A stretch of DNA of 64,000 nt from CAVVIH01 sp963748295 (GCA_963748295.1 CAVVIH010000002.1:1-64000), one strand, 5' to 3'; numbered from the stretch's first letter, positions 37,306 to 47,000 are shown. The notes: generated by a model not told the origin, from the sequence alone. Made by a program: numbers and translations.

Positions 37306-37392
37306 AGCTTCCGCCTAAAGGCGGAAGCTACAGAGACAAGCCGTAGCTTCCGGCTTTAGCCGGAAGGCACCGGCTTTAGCCGGAAGGCACCT
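37306..37392. repeat. REP-like palindrome cluster, TAAA/TTTA core
   Basis: AGCTTCCGCC-TAAA-GGCGGAAGCT+AC, then in inverted orientation GTAG+CTTCCGGC-TTTA-GCCGGAAGG, followed by a second copy of CACCGGC-TTTA-GCCGGAAGG. Sits directly after the ybbP-like stop and 17 bases before the next gene. Confidence 0.75.
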
Positions 37393-37408
37393 GTCGAGGA
37401 GACAAGCA

Positions 37409-38188
37409 TTGGTCAATCACGAAATCATCGGCGACGACATGCAGGCGGTCATCATTTCGCTCGCGCATGGCGATCAGATCCGCGCCGAGGCGGGCGGCAT
37501 GATGTTCATGACGGACAGCATCGAGATGGACGCCAAGATGGAGGGCGGCCTGCTCGGCGGGTTGAAGCGGAAGTTCCTCGCCGGCGAAAGCTTCTTCATC
37601 ACCCATTTCCGCGCGACCAACGGGCCCGGGCGCGTCGCGTTTGCCGGGCCGTATCCGGGCAAGATCGTGACGGTCGACCTGCAGCGCCAGGCGCTTCTCT
37701 GTCAGAAGGACGCGTTCCTCTGCGCGCAGGGGGACATCGATATCAGCATCGCGTTCACGCAGCGGATCGGCGCGGGGTTCTTCGGCGGCGAGGGCTTCAT
37801 CCTGCAGAAGATCGAGGGAACGGGGAAGCTGTTCTTCCACACCGGCGGCACGATCGTGCCGATGCAGCTGGCGCCGGGAGAGCGCCTGCGCGTCGACACC
37901 GGCTGCCTTGCTGCCTTCGATCCCACCGTCACCTACGACATCGTCCGCGTCGGCGGCATCAAGACGTCGCTGTTCGGCGGCGAAGGGCTGTTCTTCGCGT
38001 CGCTGACGGGCCCCGGCCGCGTCTGGCTGCAGACCCTGCCGTTTTCGCGCCTCGCCGATCGCATCCATGCGGCCTACAAGGGCGATCGCGGCGAGGTGAA
38101 ACGTGACCTCGGCGGCATGCTCGGAGGGCTCGGCGATTTGATCGGCGGCGACCGCTACGTGAGGCCGGCCATCGTCTATATCTGCTAA
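37409..38188 (+). CDS. AIM24/TIGR00266 family protein
   Basis: A 259-residue all-beta protein of the AIM24 (TIGR00266) family: NHEIIGDDMQAVIISLAHGD, AEAGGMMFMTDSIEMDAKME, GESFFITHFRATNGPGRVAF, then LGGLGDLIGGDRYVRP. Family members are double-psi-like beta barrels of unknown function, present in most phyla and linked in yeast to mitochondrial inner-membrane organisation. The start is TTG 37409 behind GAGGAGACA; no ATG fits. Followed directly by the DksA gene. Confidence 0.85.
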   Translation: MVNHEIIGDDMQAVIISLAHGDQIRAEAGGMMFMTDSIEMDAKMEGGLLGGLKRKFLAGESFFITHFRATNGPGRVAFAGPYPGKIVTVDLQRQALLCQKDAFLCAQGDIDISIAFTQRIGAGFFGGEGFILQKIEGTGKLFFHTGGTIVPMQLAPGERLRVDTGCLAAFDPTVTYDIVRVGGIKTSLFGGEGLFFASLTGPGRVWLQTLPFSRLADRIHAAYKGDRGEVKRDLGGMLGGLGDLIGGDRYVRPAIVYIC

Positions 38189-38239
38189 GATGAGGTTTTG
38201 CTGCGGAGGCAGACAAGCGCGCCTGTGGAGAAGCAACCC

Positions 38240-38579
38240 ATGGATCAGTCCCCGGTACAAGGATGCTCTGTTGCGCAAGCGCGGCGAGATTCTGTCGACG
38301 GGCGGCGGCATCAAGCCGCTGACGACCTCGATGGAAACGAACACGCGCCAGGGTGATCTGGCCGACCAGGCCAGTGGAAATAACGAAGTTCACATTCAGC
38401 TGAAGCTCAAGCAGACCGACGCGAAGATACTCCAGGCCATCGAGGAAGCGCTCTGGCGCATGGAGAAAGGCACCTACGGGATCTGCCGTGACTGCGGCGA
38501 GCCGATCGCTCCCGCCCGGCTGAACGCGATTCCCTGGACCCGGGTCTGCATCACATGTAAGGAAAAGCAAAGCGCGTGA
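38240..38579 (+). CDS. dksA: DksA/TraR-type zinc-finger transcription factor (frameshifted start)
   Basis: A 112-residue DksA/TraR-family protein that binds the RNA polymerase secondary channel. The C4 zinc finger is intact: Cys82/Cys85 (CRDCGEPI) and Cys103/Cys106 (RVCITCKE), after the coiled-coil (QLKLKQTDAKILQAIEEALW). Near 38250 the run CCCC should be CCC: removing one C makes the ATG at 38240 read MDQSRYKDALLRKRGEIL, the expected opening. As written, only an unnatural upstream start reaches the main frame. It lacks the long N-terminal helices of E. coli DksA, as in many non-proteobacterial types. Overlaps the next gene by GTGA. Confidence 0.85.
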
Positions 38580-39064
38580 AGGCGACCGATCTGCTCGAAC
38601 TGCTGCGTGAGTTCCATCGCGACAAGCTTGGTCTGTACCAGCGGCACGTCGCGGCCGCCCGCGTCGTCGGCAACTACGACTTCAACAACACCTACCAGTA
38701 CATCATCGCGCGCGAAGACATGCACGTCGCGTGGGTCGCCGATGCGATCACCGACATGAGCGGACAGCTCGATACCGTCGCGGAGCCGACGATCACGGCG
38801 ACCGGGAAGGGGGATGCCCGGCAGGCATCCGTCATCACCGAGGACCGCGACGGCGCGGCCGAGTTCCTCGCCAAGTGGCGCCCGCGGGTGGCGAAGATGA
38901 CGCACGCGCGTCATCGCAGCATGCTCGAGGTGATCCTCGGAGAGACCGTCGAGCACAAACGCTTCTTCGAGCAGGCGCTCGCCGGACGCTCGGATCTCCT
39001 CGGCCGCCGCGCCGACGGCGCCGGCACCCCCGGCGTCGTCATGTCTACGAGGTGGGTCGAGTAA
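38576..39064 (+). CDS. Ferritin-like helical-bundle protein
   Basis: A 162-residue, mainly helical protein beginning GTG (MKATDLLELLREFHRDKLGL) and translationally coupled to dksA. Helices contain IIAREDMHVAWVADAITDM and THARHRSMLEVILGETVEHK, with Glu/His pairs spaced like four-helix diiron (ferritin-like) proteins, but full EXXH pairs are not certain. No family name can be given with confidence. Its 3' end overlaps the folK gene by 13 bases. A role in iron or redox chemistry would be a guess. Confidence 0.6.
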   Translation: MKATDLLELLREFHRDKLGLYQRHVAAARVVGNYDFNNTYQYIIAREDMHVAWVADAITDMSGQLDTVAEPTITATGKGDARQASVITEDRDGAAEFLAKWRPRVAKMTHARHRSMLEVILGETVEHKRFFEQALAGRSDLLGRRADGAGTPGVVMSTRWVE

Positions 39065-39534
39065 CGCGCGTCGCCATCGCCATCGGCAGCAACCTCGGCG
39101 ATCGCCACGCCGCGATCGCGTTCGCCGCCGAGCGCCTGTCATCCTTCATCGACAATCCAGCGCTCTCGACGCCGATTGAAACCGAGCCCGAAGGGGTCGG
39201 TGGCGAAACGCAGCCGCTCTATCTGAATGCCGTCCTGACCGGCGAGACCGGCCTGCCCGCGCGCGAGCTGATGGACGCGCTCCTCGCCATCGAGCGCGAG
39301 TACGGACGCGAGCGGCCCTATGCCGGCGCGCCGCGCACGCTGGACCTGGATCTCGTCCTGCTCGGCGACCAGGTCGTCGACGAGCCAGGGCTGCACGTGC
39401 CGCATCCGCGGTTCAGGGATCGATTCTTCGTGCTCGGGCCGCTGGCGGAGGTGGCCTCGGATCTGCGCGATCCGGTTACCGGGTTGAGCGTGAGCGAGCT
39501 GCTGCGGAAGCTGCTGCGAGACGAGAGCCGCTGA
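39052..39534 (+). CDS. folK: 2-amino-4-hydroxy-6-hydroxymethyldihydropteridine diphosphokinase
   Basis: HPPK transfers pyrophosphate from ATP to 6-hydroxymethyl-dihydropterin in folate synthesis. The 160-residue frame has IAIGSNLGDRHAAI, ETEPEGVGGETQPLYLNAVL, the catalytic loop region YGRERPYAGAPRTLDLDLVL (with the two metal-binding Asp of LDLDL) and HPRFRDRFFVLGPLAEV, all diagnostic. GTG 39052 is chosen because the protein must begin just before VTRVAIAIGSN and no ATG is in frame there; it overlaps the preceding gene. FolB/FolP are not in the window. Length is normal. Confidence 0.93.
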   Translation: MGRVTRVAIAIGSNLGDRHAAIAFAAERLSSFIDNPALSTPIETEPEGVGGETQPLYLNAVLTGETGLPARELMDALLAIEREYGRERPYAGAPRTLDLDLVLLGDQVVDEPGLHVPHPRFRDRFFVLGPLAEVASDLRDPVTGLSVSELLRKLLRDESR

Positions 39535-39536
39535 CT

Positions 39537-39580
39537 CAGGGGCCGGGGACCAGGGGCCCGGGACCGGGGCCGGGGGCCGG
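39537..39580. repeat. G-rich heptad array with G-quadruplex potential
   Basis: Units CAGGGGC, CGGGGAC, CAGGGGC, CCGGGAC, CGGGGCC, GGGGGCC give six G-runs of 3-5 on the plus strand with 2-4 base loops, meeting the usual G-quadruplex rule. Begins three bases after the folK stop. Confidence 0.75.
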
Positions 39581-39614
39581 AAAAACAAAAAGGCCGGGAG
39601 CGCGGCTCCCGGCC
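39581..39614 (-). terminator. Intrinsic terminator for minus-strand transcription
   Basis: Read on the minus strand: a perfect 10-bp GC stem (GGCCGGGAGC/GCTCCCGGCC) with a 3-base loop followed by TTTTTGTTTTT. It lies 37 bases downstream of the minus-strand gene 39651-40109. Confidence 0.8.
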
Positions 39615-39649
39615 CACTTCTTACTTCCTACTTCTTACTTCTTACTTCC
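39615..39649. repeat. Heptad repeat array, TACTTCY units
   Basis: Five exact units: CACTTCT, TACTTCC, TACTTCT, TACTTCT, TACTTCC. Ends one base before the stop of the next minus-strand gene. Same family as 42229-42307. Confidence 0.85.
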
Positions 39650-39650
39650 G

Positions 39651-40109
39651 TTAGGTCGTGGTCTTCTTGTAAACCCGCTTCGTGGGTCCGCGTCCACCGG
39701 TGCCTTCGATCGTCAGCAAGCCCTTGTCGAGCGACCAGGTCTGCGTCTGCTCGCCGCGCTCGCTCTTGGTGGTGATGACGATCTTGTTGCCGTCCCACTT
39801 CGCGCTGGCCTTGGCCGTCATCTGGCCCATTGTGATCTCGGTTTCGGTGCCGTCGAGCTTGTACGCGGTGGTCACGGGTCCCTGCTGGCCCTGACGCTCG
39901 ATCGTCAGCGTGTCGGCTGTCTGCTTGACCGTCATCGGCCCGCCGCCGCCGCCGCGCTGTCCGCCGCCACCGCCTGTGCCGGCCGGCGGGGCGCCGCTCG
40001 CCTCGGGGTCCAGCGTCCAGGTGCCGGAGAAGTCCGGCTTCTGGGCCCATGCGACGGTTGCAACCGCGAGAATGGCGGCTGCGATCAATCCGATCCTTGC
40101 CCGCTTCAT
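39651..40109 (-). CDS. Secreted FSGTWTLD-type hypothetical protein
   Basis: A 152-residue exported protein with signal peptide (IGLIAAAILAVATVAWAQ), then PDFSGTWTLDPEASG, a Gly-rich flexible stretch (GTGGGGGQRGGGGG), and a beta-rich part (MTVKQTADTLTIERQGQQG, YKLDGTETEITMGQ, WDGNKIVITTKSE, WSLDKGLLTIEG) that resembles a small lipocalin-like barrel. Such FSGTW proteins are frequent in Acidobacteria and of unknown function. ATG 40109 has AAGGAG upstream. An intrinsic terminator follows the gene. Confidence 0.6.
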   Translation of the reverse strand: MKRARIGLIAAAILAVATVAWAQKPDFSGTWTLDPEASGAPPAGTGGGGGQRGGGGGPMTVKQTADTLTIERQGQQGPVTTAYKLDGTETEITMGQMTAKASAKWDGNKIVITTKSERGEQTQTWSLDKGLLTIEGTGGRGPTKRVYKKTTT

Positions 40110-40154
40110 GCCTCTGCTCCTTTGAATGATGAACTACGTGCCCGTCTACGATTG

Positions 40155-40190
40155 TCCCTTCGACTCGATTCGCTCGCTCAGGGCAGGCCT
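40155..40190. repeat. Dispersed repeat, TTCGACTCG...CTCGCTCAGG type
   Basis: CCTTCGACTCGATTCG then CTCGCTCAGGGCAGG. Second copy of the element at 26132-26170; abuts the stop of the MacB permease gene. Confidence 0.5.
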
Positions 40191-41403
40191 ACTCGAACCG
40201 AAGAGCTTCGATCGGATCCAGGCGCGCCGCTTTCCGCGCCGGATAGAACCCGAAGAATACACCAGTGGCTGCAGCGAAACCGAACGCCATGGCGATCGAG
40301 TTCGACGGAATCGACGTCGGCCACTGCAGCGTGCGCTCGAGAATGTCCGAGAGCGCGAACCCGAACCCGATGCCGATCAAGCCGCCAAACAAGCTGATCA
40401 CGACCGCTTCGACGAGGAACTGCAGCAGCACGTCCTTGCCGCGCGCGCCAACTGCAAGACGCAGACCGATCTCGCGGGTGCGCTCCGTCACCGACACGAG
40501 CATGATGTTCATGATGCCGATGCCGCCGACGACCAGCGAGACGCCGGCAATCGCCGCCAGCAGCGTGGTCATCGTCTTGGTCGTTTCCGTCCGCAGGTTG
40601 GCCATGTCTTCGAGCGTGCGGACCATGAAGTCGTCCGGATCGCCGCCCGAGAGCTTGTGGCGGATCCGCAGCGTCTCGCGGATCGCTTCCGCCACAGGCG
40701 CCGTGTTCGAGGTCGTCGCCGACACGGTGATGTCGTTGATGTGCTGCTGTCCCTGCAGCTTCTTCTGCACGGTCGTGTACGGCACGTAGACGACGTCGTC
40801 CTGATCCTGGCCCATCGCCGACTGGCCCTTCGTCGACATCACGCCGATGACCTTGAAGGGCTGATTGCGGATGCGGATGATCTGGCCGGTCGGATCGATG
40901 TCAGGTCCGAACAGCGTGTCGGAGACGAGCGAGCCGAGCACCGCGACCTTCTGCGCCGTACGGACGTCCTGGGTGGTGAAGAATCCGCCCATCTTCGGCT
41001 GCCAGCTGCGGATGAACGGGAAGTCGACGTCGGTGCCCTTGATCTGCGTATTCCAGTTCTGGTTGCCGGCGATGACCTGCCCGCGGCTGTTGGCGCCGGC
41101 GGCGACGTACTGGACGCCCGGGATGGTGCGCAGCGACTCGGCATCGTCGGGCATCAGCGTGTTGGACATGCCCTGGCCCTGCCGGACGCCGCCCGACGAG
41201 AAGTTGCCGGCGTTGATGTTGATCATGTTGGTGCCGGCGGACTTCACCTGGTCCTCGATCGCCGCCTGCGCGCCGCGGCCGAGCCCGACCATGGCGATGA
41301 CCGCCCCGACGCCGATGATCATTCCCAGCATCGTCAGCACGGTCCGCATCTTGTTGCGGTTCAGCGCCTTCAGCGCGATCCGCAGGGTCATGAATATCGA
41401 CAT
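40189..41403 (-). CDS. MacB-type ABC permease
   Basis: A 404-residue permease with TM1 (about 20-42), a MacB_PCD periplasmic domain (about 45-255) and three C-terminal TMs forming an FtsX domain (AIAGVSLVVGGIGIMNIMLV, LVEAVVISLFGGLIGIGFGF, SIAMAFGFAAATGVFFGFYP), ending AARLDPIEALRFE. The motif TERTREIGLRLAVGARGKDV is typical. With the ATPase gene 10 bases upstream and the adaptor beyond, it forms a MacAB-like exporter of macrolide-like compounds, peptides or siderophores. The separate ATPase and permease, unlike fused E. coli MacB, is usual in many phyla. Confidence 0.92.
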   Translation of the reverse strand: MSIFMTLRIALKALNRNKMRTVLTMLGMIIGVGAVIAMVGLGRGAQAAIEDQVKSAGTNMININAGNFSSGGVRQGQGMSNTLMPDDAESLRTIPGVQYVAAGANSRGQVIAGNQNWNTQIKGTDVDFPFIRSWQPKMGGFFTTQDVRTAQKVAVLGSLVSDTLFGPDIDPTGQIIRIRNQPFKVIGVMSTKGQSAMGQDQDDVVYVPYTTVQKKLQGQQHINDITVSATTSNTAPVAEAIRETLRIRHKLSGGDPDDFMVRTLEDMANLRTETTKTMTTLLAAIAGVSLVVGGIGIMNIMLVSVTERTREIGLRLAVGARGKDVLLQFLVEAVVISLFGGLIGIGFGFALSDILERTLQWPTSIPSNSIAMAFGFAAATGVFFGFYPARKAARLDPIEALRFE

Positions 41404-41412
41404 CGAGGGCTC

Positions 41413-42213
41413 CTAGGCGACGCCGTGTTCCGATGGTGAAGGATCGCTCGCAACGTGCTCGGCATCGACATCTTCGGGCGGAGGCAGCGCGGCGAGTTCC
41501 TTTTCGGCATCGCGGCGATTCGTGATCTTCTGATCGAGCTGGATGCGTCCGTCACGAAACCGAATCAGCCTCGTGCCGTACTCGGCGATGTCCATTTCGT
41601 GCGTGATCAGGATGATCGTGATCCCGCGCTCGATGTTGAGCCGCTGGAAGATCCCCATCACCTCGACGCTGGTCCGCGTGTCGAGATTGCCCGTCGGCTC
41701 GTCCGCAAGGATGATGGACGGCTCGTTGATGAGCGATCGCGCGATCGCGACACGCTGCTGCTGTCCGCCGGACAACTGATTCGGATAGTGGTGATGTCTG
41801 TTCGCCAGGTTCACCGCCGTGAGCGCGGCCATCGCCCGCTTGTGCCGTTCGGCCGACTTCATTTTGCTGCCGCCGTTGTAGAGCAAAGGCAGCTCCACGT
41901 TGTCGAGCGCAGTGGTCCTCGACAGCAGGTTGAATCCCTGGAACACGAACCCGATCTTCTTGTTCCGGATCGACGCCAGCTCGTCCTTCGACATCCGCGA
42001 GACGTCCTTGCCGTCGAGGAGGTACTGGCCGCTGGTCGGACGATCGAGGCACCCGAGGATATGCATCAACGTCGACTTGCCAGAGCCCGACGGGCCGGTG
42101 ACGGCCACGAACTCGCCGGCCTCGACGTCCATGTCGGCCCCGCGCAGCGCACGAACGACAACCTCGCCGACCTGGTACGTCTTCACGAGGTTTCGAACTG
42201 AGATAACAGGCAT
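41413..42213 (-). CDS. MacB-type ABC ATPase
   Basis: A 266-residue LolD/MacB-type ATP-binding subunit. Walker A TGPSGSGKSTLMHILG (about 39-54), Q-loop FVFQGFNLLSRTTALDN, signature NQLSGGQQQRVAIARSL, Walker B IILADEPTGNLDTRT and H-loop ILITHEMDIAEYG are intact. An unusual 30-residue acidic tail (DAEKELAALPPPEDVDAEHV) follows the ATPase core. It partners the MacB permease 10 bases downstream; upstream, an inverted heptad array separates it from the adaptor gene. Confidence 0.93.
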   Translation of the reverse strand: MPVISVRNLVKTYQVGEVVVRALRGADMDVEAGEFVAVTGPSGSGKSTLMHILGCLDRPTSGQYLLDGKDVSRMSKDELASIRNKKIGFVFQGFNLLSRTTALDNVELPLLYNGGSKMKSAERHKRAMAALTAVNLANRHHHYPNQLSGGQQQRVAIARSLINEPSIILADEPTGNLDTRTSVEVMGIFQRLNIERGITIILITHEMDIAEYGTRLIRFRDGRIQLDQKITNRRDAEKELAALPPPEDVDAEHVASDPSPSEHGVA

Positions 42214-42228
42214 GGGTACCTTGCTGAA

Positions 42229-42307
42229 AAGTAAGAAGTAGGAAGTTAGAAGTAAGAAGTTGAGCGCTCTTTACTTCTTACTTCCTACTTCTGACTTTCT
42301 TACTTCC
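42229..42307. repeat. Inverted heptad array forming a long hairpin, AAGTAAG units
   Basis: Left arm of five 7-base units (AAGTAAG, AAGTAGG, AAGTTAG, AAGTAAG, AAGTTGA), centre GCGCTC, right arm the inverse (TTTACTTC, TTACTTC, CTACTTC, TGACTTTC, TTACTTC). Lies inside the efflux operon between the MacA-like and ATPase genes. Confidence 0.85.
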
Positions 42308-42310
42308 AAT

Positions 42311-44067
42311 CTATCTTCCTCGCCCCGGACCGCCGCCGCCCGGATTGCCTCGGCCTGGCTGGCCGCGCTGCGGCTGGCCCATCAGCGGATTGTTGCCGGC
42401 GCCGCTCTGGCCGGGCACGAGCTTCGGCTCCAGACCAGTGACCATGTTTACTACGACCGCCTGTTCGTCCTGCAGGTCCCCGCTGAGCAGCTCGGTGTAG
42501 GTGCCGTCAGAGATGCCCAGACGGACGTTGACAGCCTTGAGCTTCTTGTCGACATACAGCCACACGCGGCCGCGCGTCTCGACCGTCGGCAGGGGAGCGA
42601 ACAGCGCATCGATCGACGTTGCCCCGCTGGCCACCGCGCCGCCCGCGGCCACGTTGCCCGCAATGCCGCGGCTCATGTCGCGCCGGCCGAAGCCCTGATC
42701 GCCGCGGCCGCCGTCGCCGCCGCGTCCGCCGCCGTTCTGCGCCATCCGCTGCTCCCAGCGCTGACGCTCTTCCGGCGTCATGGTCTTCAGGCGCTCTTCC
42801 ATTCGTTTGCGGCGCTCCTCCGGCGTCATATTCGGATCGCGTCCGCCGCCGCGTCCACCGGCCGTGCGATCGCCGTCCTGGGCCTGCCGTTCAGGCCCTG
42901 CGTTCCCTCGGCCGTCGCTACTTTGGCCTCGCGGTGCGGCTGGAGTGGCCGGATGGTGCTGCCGCGCCCGCCGGCGGCTGTGCGGCGCCGGAGGCCGGCT
43001 GCGATGCGCCGCCCTGCGGCGCGAGCCGCTCCACCTCGTCCGGGCTGGCCCAGCGCCGCCGCGTCCGCCGCGCTGCAACTCGGGCGGCATCTCCTGATTC
43101 AACACGGTGAACATTTCTTCGGTCGGCCGGAACCGCGTCGCGGCCGCCGGCACGCGCAGCACGTCGGTCTTGCGCGCCACCTCGATATTGACGTTGGCCG
43201 TCATGCCCGGCTTCAGCTTCCATTGCGGGTTCGGCACCGCGATCACGGTCGAGTAGACGACGACGTTCTGAACGACCGTCGGCTGGAGGCGCACCTGGTG
43301 GACCGTGCCGGTAAAGGTTTCGGTCGGATAGGCATCCACGCGGAACGTCACGTGCTGTCCCGGACGCATGCGGCCGACGTCCGCTTCGTCGATGTTCGCG
43401 AGCACCTGCATCTTCGCCAGGTCTTCGGCGATCTGGTAGAGCACCGGCGCGTTCATGCTGGCGGCGACGGTCTGACCCGGGTCGACGCTACGCGAGATCA
43501 CGATGCCGTCAATCGGCGACTTGATGACGGTGTGTCCGAGGTTGACTTCCTGAGCGTTCAGGTCGGCCTTGGCCTGCGTCAATGCCGCCTCGGACGACTT
43601 GATCTGCGACTTACGGTCAGGACGTTCATGTCCGCGGTATCGAGCTGATCCCTCGGGATGAGCTGCTTGTCCCACATCTGCTTTGCCTGACCTTGTTTTC
43701 GCTCGGAGTCGGCGAGGTTGACCCGCAGCCGCTCGAGATCGGCCTCCGCGCGGACGACGCTCGCGGTGCGCTGCTCGATTTGCGTTTGAATCAGCGACGG
43801 ATCGAGCCGCGCGATGATCTGGCCCTTCTTCACGATGGAGTTGAAGTCCGCGTACATGTCCTGCACCAGACCCGACACCTGCGTGCCGACGTCGACCGTC
43901 GTCACCGCCTCCAGCGTGCCGGTGGCCGGCACGATGTCGGCGACGTCGCCTCGCGTGACGGGCATGGTCGTCACGGTCGGTTCGGGCCTCGTGTCGCGCA
44001 TGTAGTACGCGGCACCGCCGGCGCCGACCGCGATGAGGACGAGGAGGATCGTGATTAGCTTTTTCAT
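42311..44067 (-). CDS. MacA/HlyD-type periplasmic adaptor (frameshifted)
   Basis: A membrane-fusion protein with an N-terminal anchor (ITILLVLIAVGAGGAAYYM), a lipoyl/barrel-sandwich strand (GTLEAVTTVDVGTQVSGLVQ), a helical hairpin, a second lipoyl half (VIKSPIDGIVISRSVDPGQT), a beta-barrel region (GQHVTFRVDAYPTETFTGTV) and a C-terminal tail. At about 43612 one base is missing, moving the frame within the hairpin. Between about 43055 and 42918 the frame as read is Arg-rich noise, whereas another frame encodes DEVERLAPQGGASQPASGA, so two compensating indels are likely. A low-complexity insertion with two copies of MTPEER (MTPEERRKRMEERL, MTPEERQRWEQRM) precedes the C-terminal domain. Partner of MacB in the downstream genes. 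Confidence 0.82.
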
Positions 44068-44081
44068 GATGTCGAGTCCGT

Positions 44082-47000
44082 TTACGAGTGCTTCACCGCG
44101 CCCCCGCGCAGGCCTTTCCAGCCCTCTTCGAAGAGCGTATAAACCGTCGGCACGAAAACCAGCGTGATCAACGTCGACGCGGTCAGCCCGCCGATGACGA
44201 CGCGCGCCAGCGGCGCCTGCAGCTCGGCGCCGTCGCCGAGGGCCAGCGCCATCGGGACGAGGCCCAGGATCGTCGTCAATGTCGTCATGATGATCGGCCG
44301 CAGCCTGGTCCGTCCGGCCAGTTCGACCGCCTCGCGCAGCGCCATGCCGTCGCGCCGGCGGAGGATGTTCGTGTAGTCGACGAGCAGGATCGCATTACTT
44401 ACGACGATGCCCGCCAACATGATTACCCCGATGTAGGCCTGCAGGCTGAAGGTGGTGTTCGTCAGCTTGAGCGCGAGCACCACGCCGATCGCCGCGAGCG
44501 GCACCGAGAACATGATGATGAAGGGGTCGCGCAGCGACTCGTACTGGGACGCCATGACCGCGTAGACCAGGACGACCGCGAGGATCAGCATCATCTGCAG
44601 CTGCTTGAACGCGCGCTCCTGTTCCTCGACTTCGGCGCCGAAGCCGACCTGGAACTGCGGCGACACGCGCACCTCGCCCATGCGCTCGTTGACCGCCTTG
44701 ACCGCTTCGCTCAGCGCGATTTCCGGTTCCGCCGTGACGCGCAGGATGCGCTCCTGGTTCTTGCGCTGGATTTCCGTCGGACCGGATTGATTCCGCATCG
44801 TCATCAGGTTCTTCGCCTGCATGACCTGGCCGGTCGGTGCGTTGATCAGCACGTCGTTGATGTCTTCGACGCGCTCGCGGTCCTCCTCGCGGAGCCGGAC
44901 GATGATCGGATACTCGTTGCCGTGCTGCCGGAAGAACGCCGCCTGCGTGCCGGCCACGTTGGTGCGGATGCTGTCGGCCACGTTCGTGACGCTCAGCCCG
45001 AGCAGCGCGGCTTTCGGACGATCCACTTCGATCGCCAGCTCGGGGCGTCCTTCCTCGCGGCTGATGCGGGCGTTGCGCACCGCTTCGGGAATCTTGTCCA
45101 TCAGGTTCTTCGCCGCCTGCGAGATCTCGCGCGCCTGCTGCAGGTCGTCGCCGCGGACTTCGAGCGCGAGCCGGCTGTCGCCGCCGCCCATCAGGCGGTT
45201 CATCGCGGAGTTGCCGCCCGAGGCGCGGGTGCTGATGATGACGCCGGGGATGACGCCGGTCAGCTTGCGGTTGAGATCGCGCGCGATCTCTTCGCTCGTG
45301 CGGGTGCGCTTCTCCTTGTTGACCAGCCGGATGGTCGCCTGCGAGCGGCTCGCGGATCCGCCGAAGCCGCCCGAGCCCGCCTGGGTGATGATGATTTCTT
45401 TCTCCGGAACGTACTCCTCGATCAGCGATTCGAGTCTCACCGCCACATCGTGCGCGCGCTCGATGCGGGTGCCGACCGCCAGCTCGGCGGTGACACTGAC
45501 TTCGCCTTCGTCGGCCACCGGCATCAGCTCATATCCGATGGTCGGCAGAATCAGGACGGCCGCGACGACGAGCGCCGTGCCCAGCCCGAGCACGGTCGGA
45601 CGATGCATCAGCGCCTTGTGGAGGATCCGGCGGTACGAATCGTCCATCCCCTCGAGCGCCCGCTCGCTGACCGAAAAGAGGCGGCCGATGAGGCCCTTGC
45701 GATCGCCGGCGTGGACGGGAGGCTTCAGGACCCTCGAACACAGCACCGGAACGATCGTGACCGCCACGAACAGCGACATCGACAGCGAGAACATCACCAC
45801 GTACGAGAGCTGCTTGAACAGGATGCTCGACACGCCGCTGAGGAACAGCAGCGGCACGAAGACCGCCACATGGGTGAGCGTCGAGGCCAGGATCGCCGAC
45901 CAGACTTCCTCGCTGCCGTCGATCGAGGCCCGCATCCGATCCTTGCCCATCTCCATGTGACGGTAGGTGTTCTCGAGCACCACGATCGACGCATCCACGA
46001 TCATTCCGACGCCGAGCGCCAGACCGCCGAACGTCATCGTGTTGAGCGTGAAGCCGCCGAAATAGAGCAGCGCGAACGTGCCGATGATCGAAATGGGAAT
46101 CGACGTGCAGATGATCAGCGTCGAGCGCAGGTTGCGCAGGAACAGGAAAATGATGGCGACGACCAGGATGGCGCCGAGGATCGCGGCTTCCTGAACCGAG
46201 GCGATCGATCGATTGATGAAGATCGAGCTGTCGTCGAGCACCGACAGCTTCAACCCCGGGATTTCCGTGTTGATGCGCGCCACCTCGGCCCGGACCGCGT
46301 CGGCAATGGCGACCGTGTTCTGCCCGGACTGCTTCGTCACGCGCAGCCGGACCCCGGGATTGCCGTTGATGCGCGTGAAGGAGCGCAGGTCCTCGGTCGA
46401 GTCACGGACTTGCGCGATGTCCCTCAGATAGACCGGCACGCCGCCGCGCGTCATGACCACCAGGCTCTCGATCTCGGCGAGGTTCGCGAACTGACCCTGG
46501 CTGCGCAGCAGGTAGGTCCGATCGCCCTCGTCGATTTCGCCGAGCGGCACGTTCTGGTTCTCGGATCGCAGCAGCTGGACGATCCGGTTCACCGGCAACT
46601 CCAGCGCGGTGATCTTTTCCTTCGACAGCTCGACGTGGATCTGCCGGCGCAGTCCTCCTTCGACGCTGACCGAGGCGACGCCAGGCACGCGCTCGAGGCG
46701 CGGGGACAGGTCGTTCTCGGCCATCTCGCGCAAGCGTGACGCGATCGAAATTGCCCTCGACGCCGACGCCCATGATTGGCTGGGCGTTCGCATCGAACTT
46801 GAACATGACCGGAGCGTCCGCTTCCTCCGGCAGGCGGCCGCGCACGCGATCGAGCCGGTTGCGGACATCGTCTGCCGCTTCGTTCAGGTCGGTGCCCCAC
46901 GCGAAGTTCAGCGTGACGCGGCCCGAGCCTTCCGACGAGGTGGATTCCAGCCGCTCGACGCCGCTCGTGGCGCTGAGCGCCTGCTCGATCGGCCGCGTCA

